DNA from: Gemmobacter fulvus
GTDB lineage: Bacteria > Pseudomonadota > Alphaproteobacteria > Rhodobacterales > Rhodobacteraceae
Direction of reading: 5' to 3'
NCBI RefSeq assembly: GCF_018798885.1
Contig: NZ_CP076361.1
Span: 2,013,501 to 2,077,500, forward strand
DNA: 64,000 bases
Part shown: in pieces, positions 56,853 to 64,000 of the stretch
Layout of the letters: every line of letters starts with the position of its first letter
Position numbering within the stretch: the first letter of the stretch is position 1
The notes under the pieces: generated by a model
The model's database searches: none
What the model saw: only the letters and a program-made list of their open reading frames with translations
Told to the model about the DNA's origin: nothing
Position numbers and translations under genes: made by a program

Positions 56853-58669
56853 CAGAAGGCCTGCCCAATACCAACGTAAATCTGTACACCTTCGCCCGTG
56901 TCGCCGCCCACAGGGGCGGCCACATCGAGGCGGATTGGCCCGAAGCCGGTGTCATACCGGATGCCAAGCCCCGCCCCTGCGTGCCAGTCGCCGAACTCGT
57001 CAAAGAAATCGAGCGGGCTGACGTAACCTGCATCGACAAAGCCCACGACGCCGATCTTTTCGGTCACCCGCGCCCGCACCTCACCCGAGACGGCGGCAAA
57101 GGCGGTGCCGCCGATCTTGTCGCCATAGATCTTGCGCAGATCCACGCCCAGCGACTGATAGGGTTGCCCGCGCACGGTGCCGCCGCCGCCGGAATAGAAC
57201 AGATAGTCGCGCGGTGTGGCGATGAGATCAGAGCCGAACACCGCCCCGATCTGTGCCCGTGCGGCCAGCGTGACCGGGCGCGCCTCGCCGAAGGTCACAT
57301 AGGCGCGGCCATCGGCCTTGACCCTTGCGCCGCTGTCGGTGGTGCCGAAGCCCAGGAAAGGGCGGAATTCGGCATCGACATAATACCCCTTTGTCGCATC
57401 CAGCTTTTCGTCGCGCGTGTCCCAGGTCACGCCCAGCGGCAGGGCCAGATGTTTGTAGGTGTAGATGTCGATTTCATCATCGACCTTGGCATAATTGTAT
57501 TCCAGCCCGGCGCGCACGGTCAGCTGTTCGGAAAAATACTGGCTGAAGGTAAAGCCGAGCGCAAAGACATCGGCGCGGTAATCCTCTTCATCCAGATGGC
57601 CCAGATCGGTGTGCAGGCTGAGCGTGGTATCCGGCGTCAGCGTGGCGGGCCGGTCCAGTGTCAGGCCGATGGCATAATCAATCCCGCTTTTCTGCGCGCC
57701 GATATTGCTTATTTCGCCATCCACCTTGAACCGTTCGCCACCGCCCAGCAGATTGCGGTGCAGCCAGTAGCCGGTGAGGTCCAGCCCTTCAAAGCTGGCG
57801 ACCTCGGCCCCGATGGAATAGCGGCGCAGCTTTTCTTCGACCACGGTCGCGGTGATGCCCAAGAGATCGGGCCGCGTGATCGTGTCATCCTCGACCAGCG
57901 AGACAGAGCGGAACACGCCGGTGCGGCGCAGACGGTCGGCGCTGCGTTTCAGCTCTTCGGGGTCATAGACCTCGCCTTCCGGCAGGCCCGCGATCTTGTG
58001 GATACGCCGTTCGCGCATCCGCTGTTCGCCCTCGACCACCAGTTTGCCAAAGCGCAACCTTGGGCCGGGGTCCAGAGCGACCTGCGCAGAAAGGGTATTC
58101 GTTTTGTGATCTGCCACAACATCTTGTGCGCTGACCTGGGCTTTGGCATGGCCATAGCCACGCCAGCCATCCACACCGGCCTGCACCGCATCCTTGACCA
58201 GACCGCTGCGGGCACGCTCGCCGGTGGCAAAGCCTTCGGGCATTTCGGTATCGCGGGGCAGGGGGGCAACGCGGGCCTGAGAGAATTTAAAGGCCGGGCC
58301 GGTTTCCACCGTCACCGTCACCCGGCCGACCTGTGCGGGGGACTCCAGCGGTGCAATCGACGCGGCCTCGCGCCCATCCACCAGAACGTGAATCACCGGC
58401 GCGTAATAGCCCGAGGCATAAAGCGCATTGATCAGCCGTCCATATTCGGCACGGGCCGCTGACACGATGTCTTCGGCGGCCACCTTGCCATCGCGTTCGG
58501 CGGCCAGCACCAGCGAGGCACTGCGCAGATCGCTTTCGAGCGACTTGCTGCCGCCCGAAACCTTGAATTCGACCGGCTCGAAGGCCCCGACCGGAAGCGC
58601 GGAAAACACACAGGCGAGGGCAAAAAGCCCCGCAGCGCCGAAAATGGGTCGGTAACGATACTCTGACAC
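56852..58669 (-). CDS. tamA: Outer-membrane Omp85-family protein TamA
   Basis: 605 residues from the GTG at 58669, which is preceded by a GGGGGAT ribosome site and opens directly into a signal peptide (SEYRYRPIFGAAGLF...). A TTG at 58726 would only add 19 residues. POTRA repeats occupy about 30-260 (for example RYGRLINALYASGYYAPVIHVLVDG-like sequence and GFATGERAR), and the Omp85 barrel follows, with GGGTVRGQPYQSLGVDLR and RYDTGFGPIRLDVAAP near the C-terminus. It pairs with TamB encoded next. Confidence 0.92.
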   Translation of the reverse strand: MSEYRYRPIFGAAGLFALACVFSALPVGAFEPVEFKVSGGSKSLESDLRSASLVLAAERDGKVAAEDIVSAARAEYGRLINALYASGYYAPVIHVLVDGREAASIAPLESPAQVGRVTVTVETGPAFKFSQARVAPLPRDTEMPEGFATGERARSGLVKDAVQAGVDGWRGYGHAKAQVSAQDVVADHKTNTLSAQVALDPGPRLRFGKLVVEGEQRMRERRIHKIAGLPEGEVYDPEELKRSADRLRRTGVFRSVSLVEDDTITRPDLLGITATVVEEKLRRYSIGAEVASFEGLDLTGYWLHRNLLGGGERFKVDGEISNIGAQKSGIDYAIGLTLDRPATLTPDTTLSLHTDLGHLDEEDYRADVFALGFTFSQYFSEQLTVRAGLEYNYAKVDDEIDIYTYKHLALPLGVTWDTRDEKLDATKGYYVDAEFRPFLGFGTTDSGARVKADGRAYVTFGEARPVTLAARAQIGAVFGSDLIATPRDYLFYSGGGGTVRGQPYQSLGVDLRKIYGDKIGGTAFAAVSGEVRARVTEKIGVVGFVDAGYVSPLDFFDEFGDWHAGAGLGIRYDTGFGPIRLDVAAPVGGDTGEGVQIYVGIGQAF

Positions 58670-58789
58670 GCGTAGATCCCCCGAAGCAGCATCTGGAAGT
58701 ATTGCAGCTTGCTTGTGCAACCTCAATGCGCGACCGAATCGACGGGGATCAATTCTTTCCCTGCGGGCCGATAGCAGGCCGATCCGCGC

Positions 58790-60067
58790 CTATTGTGCCG
58801 CAATCTCGCGCGAGGGGGCCAGCAGGCGTTCGCTCACCTCTGACAGCGCCAGTGCCGCCGCCCCATGCGCCCAGAGCAGATCGCCCCAGGCGTGGATTTC
58901 GATCGGGGGTTTGGGGCGTCCGGTGGAAATCGCCAGATGCTCCATCTCTGCCAACGTCTCGGCGGCATAGAGATAGTCATAGCGCATCCGCTCGCCCGAC
59001 AGGATTATCAGCGAGGGGTCGAACAGGTTCACCACATTGGACAGGCCGACCGCGAGATAACGCCCTGCGCGGCGAAAGATCGACCGCGCGGCGGTATTGC
59101 CCGCTTTGGCATGGTCATAAAGGCTTTCCAGCAGCACATTGATCGACTGGCCTTCCTTGTGGCTCCAGTTCAGGGCGGTGGTCGCCTCGCGCGCAAGGGC
59201 ATAGTCGGCCACATAGGCCTCAAGGCAGCCGCGCTGGCCACAGCGGCAGAGCGCGCCATCCAGCTGCACCTTGGTATGGCCCAGTTCCATGCCCAGCCCC
59301 TTGGCGCCGCGATAGATGCGGTGGTTCAGCACAAACCCCATGCCGACGCCATGTTCTATGGTGACCACCGCGAAATCCGACAGGGCGCGCCCGGCCCCGA
59401 ACCACAGCTCGGCCAGCGTCACCAGATTGGCGTCATTGTCCAAATGCACCGGCAGACCCAGCCGCGCCGATGCCGCCTGGCTGAGTGCCACACCGCGTTC
59501 GACCAGCACCGAGGACCACAGCACCATGCCCTGTTCGCAATCGACAAAGCCCGGAACGCCAAGGCCGATTGCCGTCAGATCCCGCGGGGTGAGACCCGCC
59601 TTGGCGCAAACGCGGGTCAACAGCGTATCCATCGCGGCCAGCAGTTCCGGCAGGGTCATCGCGCCGGGGCGGCGGCTGATCACATCATCCGCAATCAGCC
59701 GTCCTGAAAAATCGACGATCACCGCCGTATGTTCGCGGTCTGACAGTTTCATGCCCGCAACCAGATGCGCGCCGGACCGCACGCCCAGTGCGACGGCGGG
59801 CCGTCCTCGCCCCTGGTCGCCATCGCGGGGCGCGGCGACCTCTTCGATCAGCCCGGCTTCGATCAGCTCTTGCGTGATGGTCGTCACCGAGGCGGGCGAC
59901 ACTGCCAGTTCCTTGGCCAACTGCACGCGCGGGATCAGCCCGGCGGCGCGCACCCGTTCAAACACCTGCTGACGCAGCGGACGTGTTTGTTCCGACAGCG
60001 GCGCAATCAGCGGCCCGCAGCCGCGATGGTCATCTGTGCCCGGCTCTTTGGGGTCTCGTACCATCAT
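58790..60067 (-). CDS. xylR: ROK-family transcriptional regulator of xylose genes (XylR-type)
   Basis: 425 residues. The N-terminal helix-turn-helix (about 25-75) has RVQLAKELAVSPASVTTITQELIEAGL. The ROK sugar-kinase-like domain (about 85-400) includes GLGVPGFVD, LDNDANLVTLAELWFG and the zinc motif CRCGQRGCLEAY. It is the expected xylose-responsive repressor of the divergent xylFHGB operon. The ATG at 60067 has GGAGG 8 bases before it; the longer in-frame opening upstream is not used. The 213-base gap to xylF is AT-rich and must hold the promoters. Confidence 0.87.
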   Translation of the reverse strand: MMVRDPKEPGTDDHRGCGPLIAPLSEQTRPLRQQVFERVRAAGLIPRVQLAKELAVSPASVTTITQELIEAGLIEEVAAPRDGDQGRGRPAVALGVRSGAHLVAGMKLSDREHTAVIVDFSGRLIADDVISRRPGAMTLPELLAAMDTLLTRVCAKAGLTPRDLTAIGLGVPGFVDCEQGMVLWSSVLVERGVALSQAASARLGLPVHLDNDANLVTLAELWFGAGRALSDFAVVTIEHGVGMGFVLNHRIYRGAKGLGMELGHTKVQLDGALCRCGQRGCLEAYVADYALAREATTALNWSHKEGQSINVLLESLYDHAKAGNTAARSIFRRAGRYLAVGLSNVVNLFDPSLIILSGERMRYDYLYAAETLAEMEHLAISTGRPKPPIEIHAWGDLLWAHGAAALALSEVSERLLAPSREIAAQ

Positions 60068-60280
60068 TAGTTCGGCCTCCGAATAAAAAACTGCCCAGGC
60101 GGGGTCAATCCTGCCCGAAAATTGCTGCGTAGCAGCGAAAATCTGCAAGAAACTTTGGCTCTTTCAGGTTCTACTATTACTTTTATTTTGACAACTGAAT
60201 TTATTATCGGCAATTTCCTTTTGTGCCGACGAATCCGTCGGACCGGCCATGCGCTGGCCGCATCCATAGGGAGGATAGTA
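60068..60280. promoter_or_regulatory. Divergent xylR-xylF control region
   Basis: The 213-base gap is markedly AT-rich around 60165-60220 (TTTATTTTGACAACTG and ATTTATTATC), against the GC-rich background. It should hold promoters for both directions and the ROK-protein operator. A TTGACA at 60188-60193 is a possible -35 element for xylF, but no good -10 follows at standard spacing, and no convincing palindrome was found. Confidence 0.5.
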
Positions 60281-61306
60281 ATGCGTAACGCACTGATCGC
60301 CGCGGTCATCGCGGCAGCTGGGTTTTCGTCGGCGGCACTGGCTGAAGGCCTGACTGTCGGCGTCAGCTGGTCGAATTTCCAGGAGGAGCGCTGGAAAACC
60401 GACGAGGCTGCGATCAAGGCCGCACTGGAAGCGGCAGGCAACACCTATATTTCTGCCGATGCGCAAGCCTCGGCCGCGAAGCAGCTGACCGATGTCGAGG
60501 CGCTGATTGCGCAGGGTGCCAATGCCCTGATCATTCTGGCGATGGACAAGGACGCGATTGGCCCGGCGGTTGACAAGGCCGCTGCCGAAGGCATTCCGGT
60601 CGTCGGCTATGACCGCCTGATCGAAGATTCCCGCGCCTTCTATCTGACCTTTGACAACAAGGGTGTGGGCAAGATCATCGCGGAAACCGTGAAAGCCGTG
60701 CAGCCCGAAGGCAATTACGCCATCATCAAGGGCGACCCCGGTGATCCGAACGCCACCTTCCTGCTGGAAGGCATGATGGAAGTGATCGGCCCGGATGTGG
60801 AGGCCGGCAAGATCAAGATCGTCGGCGAAGCCTTCTCCGAAGGCTGGAAGCCGGATGCGGCACAGGCGAACATGGAGCAGTTCCTGACCGCCAACAACAA
60901 CGAGATCGACGCCGTTCTGGCGCAGAATGACGGCATGGCCGGTGGCGCGATTGCCGCCCTGTCGGCACAGGGCATGAACGTGCCGATCGGTGGTCAGGAT
61001 GGCGACCTTGCCGCACTGAACCGCGTGGCGCGTGGCACCCAGACCGTTTCGGTGTGGAAAGACTCGCGTCAGCTTGGCAAAGCCGCAGCCGAGATTGCCT
61101 CGGCTCTGGCCGGTGGCACGGCGATGGAGGCCGTCGAAGGCGCGACCAAATGGTCGGGCGGCGACAAGGGCGTTGAAATGAGCGCCATCTTCCTGCAACC
61201 GACCCCGATCACCAAAGACACGCTGAACCTCGTGATCGACGCGGGCCACATCTCGAAAGAGCAGGCTTGCGAAGGCGCCGCCGAAGGCGTTGCGGCCTGC
61301 CAGTAA
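60281..61306 (+). CDS. xylF: D-xylose ABC transporter periplasmic binding protein
   Basis: 341 residues. A signal peptide of 21 residues ends in ALA, followed by the XylF-type fold: LTVGVSWSNFQEERWKTDE, ALIILAMDKDAIGPAVDKAA, VVGYDRLIEDSRAFYLTFDN and VLAQNDGMAGGAIAAL. These residues match the conserved xylose-binding pattern. AGGGAGG lies 6 bases before the ATG. A stable hairpin follows, favouring high expression over xylH. It is the first gene of the operon controlled by the divergent ROK regulator. Confidence 0.93.
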   Translation: MRNALIAAVIAAAGFSSAALAEGLTVGVSWSNFQEERWKTDEAAIKAALEAAGNTYISADAQASAAKQLTDVEALIAQGANALIILAMDKDAIGPAVDKAAAEGIPVVGYDRLIEDSRAFYLTFDNKGVGKIIAETVKAVQPEGNYAIIKGDPGDPNATFLLEGMMEVIGPDVEAGKIKIVGEAFSEGWKPDAAQANMEQFLTANNNEIDAVLAQNDGMAGGAIAALSAQGMNVPIGGQDGDLAALNRVARGTQTVSVWKDSRQLGKAAAEIASALAGGTAMEAVEGATKWSGGDKGVEMSAIFLQPTPITKDTLNLVIDAGHISKEQACEGAAEGVAACQ

Positions 61307-61315
61307 GGCGTGCCC

Positions 61316-61346
61316 GCCCGGCATCGGCCAAAGGTTGATGCCGGGC
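61316..61346 (+). terminator. Hairpin between xylF and xylH
   Basis: A 10-bp stem, GCCCGGCATC (61316-61325) and GATGCCGGGC (61337-61346), is extended by four more pairs including two G-T pairs around an AAA loop. A second GC palindrome, GCGGCCG-G-CGGCCGC, follows at 61352-61366. These probably stabilise xylF mRNA or cause partial termination before xylH. Confidence 0.7.
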
Positions 61347-61455
61347 ACTTTCGCGGCCGGCGGCCGCAAACTGCTGCGAATAGGCCCGGCGGGGTTTGGC
61401 CCCTCTGCCTGACCGTCTGCACACCCCATTTTCACCCGTAGTGCCGGACGAACAC

Positions 61456-62775
61456 ATGACATCATCCCCCACCTCAAAACCCGGAGCAGACCAGCATCTG
61501 AGCCCGGTGGGCCGCTTTTTGAAAGCGACCGAGATCGACACCCGCCTTCTGGGCATGATCGGCGCGCTCGTGCTGATCTGGATCGGGTTCCATATGTTTG
61601 GCGTTGTCGCCAAGGGCAATGGCTCTTTCCTGACCCCGCGCAACCTGTGGAACCTGTCGGTTCAGACCGCCTCGATCGGCATCATGGCCACGGGCATGGT
61701 TCTGGTGATCGTCACCCGCCACATCGACCTGTCGGTCGGATCCGTGCTGGGCTTCTGCGCCATCGTCATGGGCATGGTGCAGGTCTATATCCTGCCGGAT
61801 TACCTTGGCCTCGGCCACCCGCTCATCTGGGTGATTGCGGCGGCGGTCGGCATGGCGCTGGGCACCTGCATCGGCGCCTTTCATGGCTGGCTGATCGCCT
61901 ATCGCGGTATTCCGTCGTTCATCGTATCGCTGGGCGGCTTGCTGGTCTGGCGCGGGGCGGCGTTCCTTGTGGCGCGCGGCGAGACGATTTCGCCGGTGGA
62001 TTCCACCTTCGTGCTGCTGGGCGGCGGGCCTTATGGCTCGGTCGGGGCCGTGGGCAGCTGGATCGTCGGCCTGCTGGCCTGCGCCGCCATCCTGTGGATG
62101 CTGGTGAATGGCCGCAAACAACGCGCCAAACACGGCTTTGCCCAGCGTCCGATGTGGGCGGAATATTTCCTTGGTGCGCTTGGCTGTGCCGTGGCGATTG
62201 GTGCGACCCTGCTGGTCAATGCCTATCCCTGGCCCAAGGGGATTGTGGCCCAATATGCGGCGGCGCATAACATGACCGTGCCTGAAGGCGGCATGTTCAT
62301 TTCGCATGGCTATGCCATTCCGGTGCTGATCCTGATTGCGGTGGGCATCTTCATGACCATCCTCGCCACCCGGACCCGCTTTGGTCGCTATGTGTTCGCC
62401 ATCGGCGGCAACCCGGATGCGGCAGAGTTGTCGGGGATCAACACCCGCTGGATGACGGTGAAGATTTTCGCGCTGATGGGCTTTCTGACCGGCCTCAGCT
62501 CGGTCGTGGCCTCGGCCCGTCTGAATTCGGCCACCAATGCGCTGGGCACGCTGGACGAGCTTTATGTCATCGCCGCCGCCGTCATCGGGGGCACCTCGCT
62601 CGCCGGGGGGGTGGGCACGATCTATGGCGCGATCCTTGGCGCGCTGGTGATGCAGTCGCTGCAAACCGGGATGGTGCTGATCGGCTTTGACGCCGCGATG
62701 CAGAACATCGTGGTCGGCGTGGTGCTGGTGTTGGCGGTCTATGTCGACATTCTGTACCGCAAGAAAACGAAATAA
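61456..62775 (+). CDS. xylH: D-xylose ABC transporter permease
   Basis: 439 residues, long for the CUT2 permease family because of a cytoplasmic or periplasmic insert with NMTVPEGGMFISHGYAIPV, as in XylH proteins. Conserved motifs are GMVLVIVTRHIDLSVGSVLGF, IPSFIVSLGGLLVWRG and GGNPDAAELSGINTRW. About ten membrane helices form a homodimeric inner-membrane channel. The ATG at 61456 was chosen over upstream starts. It lies 12 bases before xylG. Confidence 0.93.
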   Translation: MTSSPTSKPGADQHLSPVGRFLKATEIDTRLLGMIGALVLIWIGFHMFGVVAKGNGSFLTPRNLWNLSVQTASIGIMATGMVLVIVTRHIDLSVGSVLGFCAIVMGMVQVYILPDYLGLGHPLIWVIAAAVGMALGTCIGAFHGWLIAYRGIPSFIVSLGGLLVWRGAAFLVARGETISPVDSTFVLLGGGPYGSVGAVGSWIVGLLACAAILWMLVNGRKQRAKHGFAQRPMWAEYFLGALGCAVAIGATLLVNAYPWPKGIVAQYAAAHNMTVPEGGMFISHGYAIPVLILIAVGIFMTILATRTRFGRYVFAIGGNPDAAELSGINTRWMTVKIFALMGFLTGLSSVVASARLNSATNALGTLDELYVIAAAVIGGTSLAGGVGTIYGAILGALVMQSLQTGMVLIGFDAAMQNIVVGVVLVLAVYVDILYRKKTK

Positions 62776-62787
62776 GGGGGCAATGCC

Positions 62788-63546
62788 ATGACCAATACAG
62801 GAACACCCCTTGTCGAGCTGCGCGACATCTCGATTTCCTTCGGGGGCATCAAGGCGGTCGATAACGTCACGGTTGATCTTTATCCGGGCGAAGTGGTCGG
62901 GCTGCTGGGCCACAACGGCGCGGGCAAATCGACGCTGATCAAATGCCTGTCGGGGGCCTACAAGGCCGATGCGGGCGAGATCATGATCAATGGCGAAAAA
63001 GCCGAGATCAACAACCCGCGCGATGCCCGCAGCTACAACATCGAGACGATCTACCAGACGCTTGCACTGGCCGACAATCTGGATGCCGCCTCCAACCTGT
63101 TTCTGGGGCGCGAAATCGTCGGCCCCGGCGGGTTCCTGAACGACGCGGCGATGGAGGCGGAAACCCGCAAGATCATGGGCCGTCTCAACCCCAACTTCCG
63201 CAAGTTCAACGTGCCGGTTTCGGCGCTGTCGGGCGGTCAGCGGCAGTCGGTGGCCATCGCGCGGGCGGTGTATTTCAACGCCAAGATCCTGATCATGGAT
63301 GAACCCACGGCCGCGCTTGGTCCGCATGAGACGCAGATGGTGGCCGAGTTGATCCAGGAGCTGAAGAAGCAGGGTCTGGGCATTTTCCTGATCGAGCATG
63401 ACATTCACGCGGTGATGAATCTGTGTGACCGCGCGGTGGTGATGAAGAACGGCCAGCGCGTCGGCACGGTGAATGTGAACGAGGTGACGGATGACGACAT
63501 TCTCGGCATGATCATCATGGGCAAGAAACCCGCACAGGCCGTATGA
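62788..63546 (+). CDS. xylG: D-xylose ABC transporter ATP-binding protein, single-domain form
   Basis: 252 residues with one ABC domain: Walker [10 protein letters not shown] at 41-49, signature LSGGQRQSV near 150, Walker [13 protein letters not shown] near 168 and switch His in IEHDIHAV. Enteric XylG has about 510 residues and two ABC domains, as does rhaT in this window, so this is the short form that must dimerise. Its catalytic residues are all intact. The stop overlaps the xylulokinase start (ATGA). Confidence 0.9.
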   Translation: MTNTGTPLVELRDISISFGGIKAVDNVTVDLYPGEVVGLLGHNGAGKSTLIKCLSGAYKADAGEIMINGEKAEINNPRDARSYNIETIYQTLALADNLDAASNLFLGREIVGPGGFLNDAAMEAETRKIMGRLNPNFRKFNVPVSALSGGQRQSVAIARAVYFNAKILIMDEPTAALGPHETQMVAELIQELKKQGLGIFLIEHDIHAVMNLCDRAVVMKNGQRVGTVNVNEVTDDDILGMIIMGKKPAQAV

Positions 63547-64000
63547 TGTATATCGGACTGGATCTGGGAACCTCGGGGCTGAAGGGCATCCTGATGGATG
63601 ACACGCAGTCGGTGCTGGCAGAAGCCAGCGCCGCACTGGCGGTGTCCCGCCCGGCTGAGGGATGGAGCGAACAATCCGCCGCCGACTGGATTGCGGCGGC
63701 GGAAACTGTGCTGGATGCGCTGGCGCGGCAGGTCAGTCTGGCGGGTGTCACCGCCATCGGCCTGTCGGGCCAGATGCACGGCGCGACCCTGCTGGACAGT
63801 GCCGATGAAGTGCTGCGCCCCTGTATCCTGTGGAACGACACCCGCAGCCATGCCGAGGCCGCCGAGCTTGATGACGACCCGATGTTCCGGCGCATCAGCG
63901 GCAATATCGTGTTCCCCGGCTTTACCGCCCCCAAGCTCAACTGGGTGCGCCAGCACGAACGCGCCTTGTGGGATCGCGTCGCCAAGGTGCTGCTGCCGAA
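63543..64000 (+). CDS. xylB: Xylulokinase, N-terminal part
   Basis: About 152 residues are visible before the window ends. The FGGY-kinase opening [18 protein letters not shown] and the substrate region [13 protein letters not shown] with [12 protein letters not shown] are typical of xylulokinase, which phosphorylates D-xylulose for the pentose phosphate pathway. Two ATGs (63543 and 63546) are possible starts; the first overlaps the xylG stop. A xylose isomerase gene is expected beyond the right edge. Confidence 0.9.
   Translation, partial: MMYIGLDLGTSGLKGILMDDTQSVLAEASAALAVSRPAEGWSEQSAADWIAAAETVLDALARQVSLAGVTAIGLSGQMHGATLLDSADEVLRPCILWNDTRSHAEAAELDDDPMFRRISGNIVFPGFTAPKLNWVRQHERALWDRVAKVLLP

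Noticed and set aside
1-64000. Prophage, insertion sequence, CRISPR array, rRNA or tRNA genes
   Set aside because: No integrase or transposase, spaced repeats, or tRNA/rRNA-like stretches were noticed on either strand.

Overview
The window is high-GC DNA of an alphaproteobacterium, most likely a Rhodobacterales member of the Rhodobacteraceae/Paracoccaceae type. This rests on base composition, short intergenic gaps with many ATGA-type start/stop overlaps, pseudoazurin, a Rhizobium-type rhamnose operon (rhaDI / rhaR-S-T-P-Q-U-K) and a BioC/NDUFAF5-like gene. No rRNA, tRNA, CRISPR array, prophage, insertion sequence or transposase was found. Both ends cut genes: a PLP enzyme on the left and xylulokinase on the right.

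Layout. 1-3864: end of a PLP-dependent sulfur amino acid enzyme, an esterase, an IucB-like N-acyltransferase and an amino acid N-hydroxylase, together the part of a hydroxamate siderophore locus visible here. 4099-4683: an ECF sigma factor without an anti-sigma partner. 4691-9079 (minus strand): a cobalamin riboswitch followed by a FecBCD-type ABC importer, pseudoazurin and a methyltransferase, with a short coupled leader ORF between riboswitch and importer. 9193-12709: pcaF-pcaJ-pcaI, divergent from an IclR regulator (lower beta-ketoadipate pathway). 12753: a VOC protein. 13185-23811: complete L-rhamnose uptake and catabolism, with a large palindromic operator between the divergent arms. 23879-31000s: housekeeping genes (argG, a membrane protein, ilvA, an Hpt protein divergent from a REC-SpoIIE phosphatase, two NUDIX genes, hslO, the CCA-adding enzyme). 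32324-37232: two overlapping ABC half-exporters and an RNA uracil methyltransferase. 37347-39254: two L,D-transpeptidases and a CAP-domain lipoprotein. 39403-40759: a small exported protein and ferrochelatase.

40812-43972: an NDUFAF5-like protein whose SAM motif looks lost, then the divergent comF-grxC-nitrilase-marR run. 43992-52085: an exopolysaccharide/capsule locus with a Wza-like exporter, sugar reductase/epimerase, initiating sugar-phosphate transferase, WbpM/CapD-type dehydratase, YjbH, YjbF and a small exported protein. The set suggests priming of a polymer with a deoxy-amino sugar; no polymerase, flippase or further glycosyltransferase lies in the window. 52174-58669: a YihY/BrkB membrane protein and the tamA-tamB outer-membrane assembly pair. 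58790-64000: a ROK (XylR-type) repressor divergent from xylF-xylH-xylG-xylB for D-xylose uptake and phosphorylation; this XylG has only one ABC domain.

The most unusual items are: (1) two paralogue-like small exported proteins (39403 and 51870) with the same architecture, a GCT-rich codon bias unlike their neighbours, strong ribosome sites and strong terminators; (2) the riboswitch-leader ORF arrangement and the odd cargo of that operon; (3) the NDUFAF5-like protein without its glycine-rich SAM motif; (4) the large palindromic rha operator and a candidate pca operator.
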